Assembly: GCA_020726085.1 (NCBI GenBank)
Contig: DYTG01000054.1
Span: forward strand, 1 to 11,182
Direction: 5' to 3'
Length of the DNA stretch: 11,182 nucleotides
Source of the DNA: Sulfurovum sp.
GTDB lineage: Bacteria > Campylobacterota > Campylobacteria > Campylobacterales > Sulfurovaceae
A program made the position numbers and the translations under genes. This document shows, one piece after another, positions 5,592 through 11,182 of the stretch; position 1 is the stretch's first letter, and each line of letters begins with the position of its first letter. The notes under the pieces are model-generated. The model made no database searches. It was not told the origin of the DNA and worked only from the letters and a program-made list of their open reading frames with translations.

Positions 5592-6638
5592 TTGCTCCTC
5601 TATATCCACATTCCCTATTGCGATTCCAAGTGTCACTATTGCAGTTTCAACTCCTTTACCGATAGAAGCCAAAGCAAAGTTGAGTACATCAAAGCACTCC
5701 AACGCCAACTTCACAAAGAGCTAGAGACTCTAAAGCCTTACAGTATCACTTCGCTTTTCATTGGAGGAGGTACTCCCTCGACGATAGAACCCTCTCTTTA
5801 TGAACCTATTTTTAAACTACTCAATGGCTATATGCAAGAAGATTGCGAAATCACTATCGAAGCCAACCCCAACTCCGCCTCGCTTGATTGGCTCAAAGGG
5901 GTCAAAGGTTTGGGGATGAATCGTATCAGTTTTGGAGTCCAAAGCTTCAACAACGCCAAGCTCAAAAGCCTCAACCGCTCCCACACTCCCCAAAACGCCT
6001 ACAAAGCACTCGAAAATGCCCATAAGGTAGGGTTTGAAAACATCTCGCTTGATATTATCTACAATGTCCTAGGAGATACCAAAGCTTTGCTTAAAAAAGA
6101 TATTGATGAGGCGTTTAGACTACCTATTAATCATATTTCGGCCTATGAGCTTACTATCGAAGAGCATACTCCCTTTGAAAAAACGCCTCACATGCGGGTA
6201 GAAAATCTTGAAATGGTCTATTGTGTGCGCAATGAGATTATCCAAAGAGGCTTCAATCAATACGAAGTTTCCAATTACGGTCGCTATCAATCAAGGCACA
6301 ATTTGGGCTATTGGCAACTTCAAGAGTATATCGGCGTAGGTGCGGGTGCGGTTGGATTTAGAGCCAATCAACGCCTCTATCCCTACAGCAACCTCGATGC
6401 CTACATCGCCAATCCTCTCTATCAAAGCGTTGAAGTGCTAACCGATGAGGATATTTTGCTCGAAAAAATCTTTTTGGGACTACGCTCGAAAGTTGGTATA
6501 GCCAAAAGCCTCCTAGCACCCTCCATACAAACCAAAGCCGATTTTTTAGTCGAAGCAAAAAAACTTCTCTTTCAAAACGACACCTATTACAATACCGATT
6601 ATCTCCTAAGCGATGAGATAGCACTCTATTTGATGTAA
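5592..6638 (+). CDS. hemW: HemW-like radical SAM heme chaperone
   Basis: The 348-residue product belongs to the HemN/HemW radical SAM family, often misannotated as oxygen-independent coproporphyrinogen III oxidase. HemW proteins bind a [4Fe-4S] cluster and heme and are thought to deliver heme to target proteins. The cluster motif is C-D-S-K-C-H-Y-C (Cys10, Cys14, Cys17, the HemW-type CxxxCxxC), followed by FIGGGTPST (56-64), ITIEANPNS (87-95), MNRISFGVQSFN (109-120), HISAYELTIE (181-190) and HNLGYW (236-241). The N-terminal extension with an extra cysteine found in true HemN is absent. I prefer the TTG at 5592: it gives the family-typical MLLYIHIP start and has AAGG 7 bases upstream. The in-frame GTG at 5562 lies only 12 bases past the -10 box, has no ribosome-binding site and adds 10 residues. 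The position usually reading YGLPG is YNVLG here, a minor variation. Confidence 0.92.
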   Translation: MLLYIHIPYCDSKCHYCSFNSFTDRSQSKVEYIKALQRQLHKELETLKPYSITSLFIGGGTPSTIEPSLYEPIFKLLNGYMQEDCEITIEANPNSASLDWLKGVKGLGMNRISFGVQSFNNAKLKSLNRSHTPQNAYKALENAHKVGFENISLDIIYNVLGDTKALLKKDIDEAFRLPINHISAYELTIEEHTPFEKTPHMRVENLEMVYCVRNEIIQRGFNQYEVSNYGRYQSRHNLGYWQLQEYIGVGAGAVGFRANQRLYPYSNLDAYIANPLYQSVEVLTDEDILLEKIFLGLRSKVGIAKSLLAPSIQTKADFLVEAKKLLFQNDTYYNTDYLLSDEIALYLM

Positions 6639-6662
6639 TAAAGCGTGTTTAGAGGATTGACT

Positions 6663-6755
6663 ATGGATGCAAAAAATCTTGAGAGACTATTGGCAAGTAC
6701 AAGAGAAGTAAAAACCCCATTTGACTACTTACCTATCAGCTTATTGGCAGTATAA
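6663..6755 (+). CDS. Possible 30-residue small ORF after hemW
   Basis: An ATG 24 bases past the hemW stop opens 30 codons ending in TAA. The peptide begins MDAKNLERLLASTREV and ends PFDYLPISLLAV. AGAGGA lies 6 bases before the ATG, a good ribosome-binding site, which is the main support. There is no signal peptide or membrane segment. The first 16 residues could form an amphipathic helix. It could be a real small protein, a regulatory leader peptide for the next gene, or the remnant N-terminus of a larger, lost gene. Its stop codon overlaps the probable -10 box of the following gene. I do not recognise a family. Confidence 0.35.
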   Translation: MDAKNLERLLASTREVKTPFDYLPISLLAV

Positions 6756-6756
6756 T
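6751..6756 (+). promoter_or_regulatory. Predicted -10 box of the four-cysteine protein gene
   Basis: A perfect TATAAT, 52 bases before the ATG at 6809, overlapping the stop of the 30-codon ORF. The leader that follows is nearly all A/T, with repeated TTTAC and CTTTAT words (6770-6795). No good -35 box is seen at standard spacing. Confidence 0.45.
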
Positions 6757-6808
6757 GCGATGCGAATAAATTTACTTTATTTTACATTACTTTATATTTG
6801 AGTTAATT

Positions 6809-7156
6809 ATGTTTAAAAAAACTATAAGTATAGCTATGATTTTGGGGCTATTCTCTGTGTCGCTTTTGGCTAAAAGTGCTATGTGTACGATAGAATCAAA
6901 TGGCGTAGTAGAGTTTGAGGGCTATTGTGAATTTGAATCAGAAAGGGGTGGAAGCTTTTCGATAGCCGATTATGATCCCAACAAACCGCTATTTGGTGCA
7001 ATTATGTCCGTATCTTTGTACGTTGTAGAAAAAGGTATCGGTGAAGTAAGAGGCTTAACGCGTGATGGCATTAACTCTCGCTGGGGTGAGGCACAACGAT
7101 CACGACATGACCCTGCTTGTTGGATAGGAAGCGATTTTAAAATCTGCGCTAGATAA
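6809..7156 (+). CDS. Small exported protein with four cysteines, unknown function
   Basis: The 115-residue precursor has a Sec signal peptide (basic MFKK, hydrophobic 6-20, probable cleavage after A21 or A24). The mature part carries four cysteines (Cys26, Cys40, Cys104, Cys113), an even number suggesting two disulfides in the periplasm. The C-terminal segment is striking: EVRGLTRDGINSRWGEAQRS (79-98) followed by a D-P-A-C-W-I-G-S-D-F-K-I-C core (101-113). From memory this resembles a small conserved family of uncharacterised exported proteins in Proteobacteria, but I cannot name a domain and could not search. The ribosome-binding site is weak (GAG, 6 bases before the ATG), yet the signal peptide begins exactly there. 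It has its own likely promoter and is separated from the cyclase gene by 72 bases. It could be an inhibitor, a binding protein or an envelope-stress protein; the sequence does not decide. Confidence 0.75.
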   Translation: MFKKTISIAMILGLFSVSLLAKSAMCTIESNGVVEFEGYCEFESERGGSFSIADYDPNKPLFGAIMSVSLYVVEKGIGEVRGLTRDGINSRWGEAQRSRHDPACWIGSDFKICAR

Positions 7157-7197
7157 CATCAAGGATTTCCTTAATTAAAAGAGTGCGATATTTTAGA

Positions 7198-7203
7198 TAA
7201 AAT
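7198..7203 (+). promoter_or_regulatory. Possible -10 box of the cyclase-cyclo-ligase-rny transcript
   Basis: GATAAAAT contains the near-consensus TAAAAT, 25 bases before the ATG at 7229. No obvious -35 box is present. It would give a leader of about 19 bases that includes AAGGAGAG. Confidence 0.35.
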
Positions 7204-7228
7204 ACTTCAACTATTTAAGGAGAGATTT

Positions 7229-9133
7229 ATGCGTACCAAAAAGTTTTCGATAAAGCTAAGTGAACTCTTTACTGTACTTCTAAGTACGGTAGCGGCAATA
7301 TTGATTGTCTATAATTTTTATAAATCTTACGATTTGTCTTACATTATGCTTGACAAAGTACAAAAAGAGATTACCGCCAATATCGTAAATGTCACCAACA
7401 AAACGCTCGAAATATCCTCCAATCATGTCAAAATTCTCTCTAGGCTTAATACGCAAGATAAAGATATTTTAAAACACAAAGCCATCTTAAGCAATCTTAT
7501 GAAAGAGCAACTAAGTAGCTACGACTATCTCAACAGCATCTATATTGCCAATATCAATGGGGAATTTTTGCAACTGCGTCGCTATCCGCAGCTCATTTTG
7601 CGTACCATCTCTAGGGATATTAACGGTACGATTGAGGATTGGGAGTATCTTGATGAGCAATTTAATACCATCAAACATGAAGTGCGTTCCAATACTTTTG
7701 ACCCAAGAGAACGCAGCTGGTTTTATTTAACCAAAGCCACTCGTGATACCTATTGGTCCAACCCCTACAAATACGCCTCATCCAATGAAATTGGCATTAC
7801 GATTAGCAGTCCCTATTTTGATCAAAGCGGCGTGAAGATCAAAGTCGCAGGTGCCGATATTACCTCGACAAAACTGCACGATTTTCTAGTCGAACAAAGT
7901 GCGAAAGTAGAGGGTAATATTGTCATGTTTGATAGCGAACAAAACATTATTGCCACCTCTTTCAAAGATGATTCTTCCCAAGATGTCGTCAAATTGGGTG
8001 ATTTTGCCCCCTCTGCTATCGTACGCAAAGCCACTATTCAATACAACCGCTACGCCCAAAAAAAGGGCTCTATCAAGGATAAAAGAAGAGAGGAGCATCT
8101 CTATTTCTTCTCCAATTTTCCCAAAGACTCTAGCGGTATGGATTGGCGTGTGCTTATCATCATCCCCAAAGAGGTGATTTTGGGCAGGATTACGGCTATC
8201 ATGTACGAGACTATTGCCATCTCTTTTGTGATTTTATTGCTCTTTATTGGTGTTGTGATTTACGCCTCCAAAAAGCTCTCGCAGCCCATTATCGAAATCG
8301 CCAACCAAATTAAAAGCATTGAAAAACTTAAACTTGATATCACTCTTCAAGACAACTCCCAAGTATCTGAGATTCGCAAAGCTCAAACCTCGCTCAAATC
8401 GCTTCAAATAGCCCTCTCGTCGTTTATCAAATACCTCCCCGTAGAGCTTATCAAAAAACTCATGATAGCAGGACAAGAGGCAAAAGTCGATGGTGAGGAG
8501 AGAGAATTGGCTATTATGTTTACCGATATAGAAAACTTCACAACCATCTCCGAAACGATGGGCCCCAAAGAGGTGGCTTTGCAACTTTCGGAGTATTTTG
8601 AGGCTATCAACAAAGCCATTCATATTACAGGTGGTACTACCGATAAGTACATTGGCGATGCCGTTTTGGCGTTTTGGGGAGCGCCTCACGGTGTCCTAGA
8701 GCCTTGTCGTAGAGCCATGGAGAGTGCTTTGATGGTGCAACGTTTCACCTACGAACTCAATCAAAGATGGCAAAAAAGAGGCAAACCCATCTTCAAAACC
8801 CGCATCGGTATTCACTATGGCAAGTCGCTTGTGGGCAATATTGGCTCTAATGAGCGGCTTAACTATACTATCATCGGCGATAGTGTCAATATCGCTTCAC
8901 GATTGGAGGAGATAAACAAAGAGTACGGAACCTATCTTATCTTTAGTCAAAGCGTTTATGATGAGATTAAATCCTACTATCCTATAAAGTACCTTGATAC
9001 CCTTTGGCTCAAAGGCAAAACCCAATCAACCAAACTTTATACTATAGAGAATATGGAGCAATATGCAACACAAAAATCATTTTCGACAACACTGTCTTCA
9101 ACGACTTCGCAAGATAGCCCAACACAGTTATAG
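7229..9133 (+). CDS. Membrane-bound class III adenylate cyclase with Cache sensor
   Basis: The 634-residue product should sense an extracytoplasmic ligand and make cAMP from ATP. Order: membrane segment 1 (about 12-30); a large periplasmic double-Cache-like sensor (about 35-315, with FDPRERSWFYLTKA at 157-170 and YWSNPY at 175-180); membrane segment 2 (about 326-346); HAMP-like linker (about 347-400); catalytic domain (about 424-605). Catalytic residues are present: Asp433 in FTDIENFT and Asp477 in KYIGDAVLAFWG (metals), Lys473 and Thr547 (purine selection; the Lys-Thr pair is known in cyanobacterial CyaC-type adenylate cyclases), Asn554 and Arg558 in DSVNIASRLE (transition state). The ligand is unknown and no cAMP-binding effector is encoded nearby. 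AAGGAGAG 4-5 bases before the ATG gives a strong start. The last 24 residues are Ser/Thr-rich, lie beyond the conserved domain and overlap the next gene out of frame. Confidence 0.92.
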   Translation: MRTKKFSIKLSELFTVLLSTVAAILIVYNFYKSYDLSYIMLDKVQKEITANIVNVTNKTLEISSNHVKILSRLNTQDKDILKHKAILSNLMKEQLSSYDYLNSIYIANINGEFLQLRRYPQLILRTISRDINGTIEDWEYLDEQFNTIKHEVRSNTFDPRERSWFYLTKATRDTYWSNPYKYASSNEIGITISSPYFDQSGVKIKVAGADITSTKLHDFLVEQSAKVEGNIVMFDSEQNIIATSFKDDSSQDVVKLGDFAPSAIVRKATIQYNRYAQKKGSIKDKRREEHLYFFSNFPKDSSGMDWRVLIIIPKEVILGRITAIMYETIAISFVILLLFIGVVIYASKKLSQPIIEIANQIKSIEKLKLDITLQDNSQVSEIRKAQTSLKSLQIALSSFIKYLPVELIKKLMIAGQEAKVDGEERELAIMFTDIENFTTISETMGPKEVALQLSEYFEAINKAIHITGGTTDKYIGDAVLAFWGAPHGVLEPCRRAMESALMVQRFTYELNQRWQKRGKPIFKTRIGIHYGKSLVGNIGSNERLNYTIIGDSVNIASRLEEINKEYGTYLIFSQSVYDEIKSYYPIKYLDTLWLKGKTQSTKLYTIENMEQYATQKSFSTTLSSTTSQDSPTQL

Positions 9134-9608
9134 CATTGATAAGCGTATTGTTAAAGCTCTTTATGATGAAATAGGCAACGCCCAAACCCTTATGCTCTAT
9201 ATCCCTTTGGGCATTGAAGTCAATATTATGCCACTTATTGGAATACTTAGACGGCAAAAGCGTACTCTTTACGTGCCGTTTATGGAAGGTAAAAGTTTTA
9301 GATTGGTAAAATACAGATTGCCCTTACAGGCAAAAAAATTTGGTATCAAAGAGCCAAAATTTTCAAAAGAGTATATAAAAAATATAGATGTAGCCATTGT
9401 TCCTATCGTCGCCACCGATTCAACATTTAGAAGGGTAGGCTTTGGTAAAGGAATGTACGATAGATTTTTTGAAAAAAATAGAAAAAAGATTAAAAAAACG
9501 ATTTTTGTTACAAAAACACTTTGCTATAGCAAGAGTATTATGACCCAAGAGCACGATATAAGTGCCAATGTGCTTATATCCAAAGAGGGAATAATGCATC
9601 GAGCATAG
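9063..9608 (+). CDS. 5-formyltetrahydrofolate cyclo-ligase family protein
   Basis: The 181-residue product is expected to convert 5-formyltetrahydrofolate with ATP to 5,10-methenyltetrahydrofolate in the cytoplasm, recycling a dead-end folate. Signatures are the N-terminal basic FRQHCLQRLRK (7-17), YIPLGIEVNIMPLI (46-59), VPFMEGKSFRLVKYRLPL (71-88), FGIKEP (93-98), VAIVPIVATD (110-119) and RVGFGKGMYDRFF (124-136). The last replaces the usual nucleotide-binding GxGGGYYDR; this form is typical of Campylobacterota members. The length matches the family (180-200). GGAG is 4 bases before the ATG. The conserved basic N-terminus starts at this ATG, so the start is real even though it sits 71 bases inside the cyclase gene in another frame. 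That overlap suggests translational coupling. rny follows after 34 bases; I recall the same cyclo-ligase-rny pairing in Campylobacter jejuni. Confidence 0.9.
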   Translation: MQHKNHFRQHCLQRLRKIAQHSYSIDKRIVKALYDEIGNAQTLMLYIPLGIEVNIMPLIGILRRQKRTLYVPFMEGKSFRLVKYRLPLQAKKFGIKEPKFSKEYIKNIDVAIVPIVATDSTFRRVGFGKGMYDRFFEKNRKKIKKTIFVTKTLCYSKSIMTQEHDISANVLISKEGIMHRA

Positions 9609-9642
9609 AGTAACCGTTCGTTTTGGATTAGAAGGAAAAGCA

Positions 9643-11166
9643 ATGTTTGAGATAATTGGTGTAGGAGCTGTGGGTACGCTTGTGGGTGCGGGTATCTCTT
9701 ATGTACTTTTAAAAAGGGAGAATACCAAGCACATTAATCTCTTTGTTTTAGAGGGCAAAGCAAAGGCTAATGCTATTGAGTTTGAAGCCCAAAAAAAGCT
9801 TCAAGATGCCTACATTAAAATCAAAGCCGATGAGCTAGAACTTGAAAAGAAGTTTCAAGAAAAAATCAATGAGCTGGATAAAAAATCTCGTATTTTAGAA
9901 GAGAAGCGTCAAACCATAGAGACTCAAAGTCAAAAAATTCAAGGCATTAAACGCCGAGCAGTAGAAAAAGAGGAGAGCTTAGAGCGACTCATTGAGCAAC
10001 AAGAGCAAAAGATTCGTGAGATTGTAGAGAAGATGCAACACATCGCCTCCATGACCAAAGAGGAGGCAAAAGCCTATATTCTCCATCGAGTCGAAGAGCA
10101 AAGCAAAGCCGAAGTAGCAGCGATTGTGCGTAGGTACGAACGCCTTGCCAAAGAGGAGGGTGAACGTAAAGCCAACTATATCATAGCCCAAGCTACGACT
10201 CGCTATGCAGGAGATTTTGCAGGAGAGCGACTCATTAATGTCGTCAATCTTCCCAGCGATGAACACAAAGGACGCATTATTGGCAAGGAGGGACGAAACA
10301 TTAAAAGTCTTGAGACGCTATTAGGAGTTGATATTATCATTGATGAGACTCCCGGAGTCATTATCATTAGCAGTTTCAACCTCTACCGTCGTGCTATTGC
10401 CTCTCGTGTCATTGAATTGTTGATCGAAGATGGTAGAATACACCCTGCTCGTATTGAAGAGATTTATGAGAGCGTTACCAAAGAGTTTGAGAAAAAGATC
10501 TATGAAGAGGGAGAGAATATCCTTATCAATCTAGGACTCTTCCCAATGGAAAAAGAACTCATACAGCTTTTGGGTAAACTCAAATATCGAGCCAGTTACG
10601 GTCAAAACTCTCTAGCTCATACCCTAGAAGTAGCCAAATTGGCTGCGGTGATGGCTGCTGAGATGGGAGGAGATGAGAAGTTGGCGTTGCGTGCGGGATT
10701 GCTGCACGATATTGGCAAAGCTCTCACACAAGAAGAAGGCGGTTCGCACGTCGAAATCGGAGCAAAGTTGTGCAAAAAATACAACGAACATCCCGTTGTG
10801 ATTAACGCTATCTACGCCCACCATGGACACGAAGAGCCAAACTCCGTCGAAGCGGCTGCGGTTTGTGCTGCTGATACCATTTCGGCGGCTCGTCCTGGGG
10901 CTAGGAGGGAGGTGTTGGAGAATTTTACTAAACGAGTGAAAGAACTTGAAGTGATTGCACTATCCAAAGCAGGAGTCATTAGTGCCTATGCCATTAATGC
11001 TGGGCGTGAGATTCGTGTGATTGTTAATTCGTATGAGATTAGCGATAACGAAGCGGTGGTTTTGAGCAAAAGCATTGCAAAAGAGATAGAAGATAAGATA
11101 CAATACCCTGGAGAAATCAAGGTTAATGTCATTCGTGAAGTGAGATCTGAAAGCATAGCACGGTAG
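9643..11166 (+). CDS. rny: Ribonuclease Y
   Basis: The 507-residue product is a membrane-anchored endoribonuclease that starts mRNA decay; its length is close to the family norm (about 510-520). Domains: N-terminal membrane anchor (about 4-23); long coiled coil rich in K, E and Q (about 36-185); KH RNA-binding domain with LPSDEHKGRIIGKEGRNIK (203-221, GKEG as the GxxG loop at 214-217); HD metal-dependent phosphohydrolase domain (about 322-415) with His326 in LAHTLEVA, His355-Asp356 in LLHDIGKA, HHGHEE (393-398) and Asp411; conserved C-terminal region ending KVNVIREVRSESIAR. All metal ligands are present. AAGGAAA, 4 bases before the ATG, is the ribosome-binding site. The gene probably shares a transcript with the two preceding genes. 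The 16 bases after the stop end in AAGGA, which looks like a ribosome-binding site for a further gene just past the window edge. Confidence 0.96.
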   Translation: MFEIIGVGAVGTLVGAGISYVLLKRENTKHINLFVLEGKAKANAIEFEAQKKLQDAYIKIKADELELEKKFQEKINELDKKSRILEEKRQTIETQSQKIQGIKRRAVEKEESLERLIEQQEQKIREIVEKMQHIASMTKEEAKAYILHRVEEQSKAEVAAIVRRYERLAKEEGERKANYIIAQATTRYAGDFAGERLINVVNLPSDEHKGRIIGKEGRNIKSLETLLGVDIIIDETPGVIIISSFNLYRRAIASRVIELLIEDGRIHPARIEEIYESVTKEFEKKIYEEGENILINLGLFPMEKELIQLLGKLKYRASYGQNSLAHTLEVAKLAAVMAAEMGGDEKLALRAGLLHDIGKALTQEEGGSHVEIGAKLCKKYNEHPVVINAIYAHHGHEEPNSVEAAAVCAADTISAARPGARREVLENFTKRVKELEVIALSKAGVISAYAINAGREIRVIVNSYEISDNEAVVLSKSIAKEIEDKIQYPGEIKVNVIREVRSESIAR

Positions 11167-11182
11167 GCAACAAGAGCAAGGA

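Noticed and set aside
6766..6800. AT-rich repeated words before the four-cysteine gene as an operator or riboswitch
   Set aside because: The words are degenerate, form no stable hairpin and match no known riboswitch core; ordinary AT-rich leader.
7165..7176. Short inverted repeat AAGGA/TCCTT after the four-cysteine protein gene, as a terminator
   Set aside because: The stem is at most 5 bp with a 2-base loop, which is too short, and there is no U-tract.
8234..8689. Minus-strand frame (151 codons) inside the adenylate cyclase gene
   Set aside because: It covers the opposite strand of conserved HAMP and catalytic coding sequence; codon-driven shadow.

Overview
The window looks like chromosomal DNA of a Campylobacterota (epsilonproteobacterial) species, most likely a free-living Sulfurovum/Sulfurimonas-type organism. 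This is inferred from the AT-rich spacers, the TATAAT-type -10 boxes with poor -35 boxes, and the style of the proteins: a HemW starting MLLYIHIP, the GFGKGMYDRFF variant of 5-formyltetrahydrofolate cyclo-ligase immediately before ribonuclease Y, and an HP0049-like agmatine deiminase. No mobile element, CRISPR array, tRNA or rRNA was seen.

Layout. The left half (about 1-5450) is read from the minus strand. From right to left it holds: a small outer-membrane beta-barrel protein ending in a strong intrinsic terminator; a two-gene operon of a periplasmic YcbB-type L,D-transpeptidase and agmatine deiminase; a 350-base spacer without a convincing protein gene; a soluble TrkA/RCK_C-domain protein; and a small exported basic protein. 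The right half (about 5560-11182) is read from the plus strand: hemW, a possible 30-codon ORF, a small exported four-cysteine protein, a membrane-bound Cache-HAMP class III adenylate cyclase, a 5-formyltetrahydrofolate cyclo-ligase whose start lies inside the end of the cyclase gene, and rny. The two halves diverge from a shared promoter region at about 5450-5590.

How the genes relate. Most are housekeeping or envelope genes and form no single pathway. Three plus-strand genes (cyclase, cyclo-ligase, rny) are tightly packed and probably co-transcribed. The transpeptidase and agmatine deiminase are also co-transcribed, since the ribosome-binding site of the second overlaps the stop codon of the first.

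Possible novelty. I see no clear new multi-gene system. The best candidates for a second look are: (a) the spacer at 1804-2155, where a perfect TATAAT is followed at the right distance by sequence whose first 7 bases can pair with bases 157-163 of the putative transcript, with an 8-bp hairpin inside, suggesting an unannotated small RNA; (b) the out-of-frame overlap between the cyclase tail and the cyclo-ligase start; (c) the soluble RCK_C protein with a long unassigned C-terminal half; and (d) two small exported proteins plus one 30-codon ORF.
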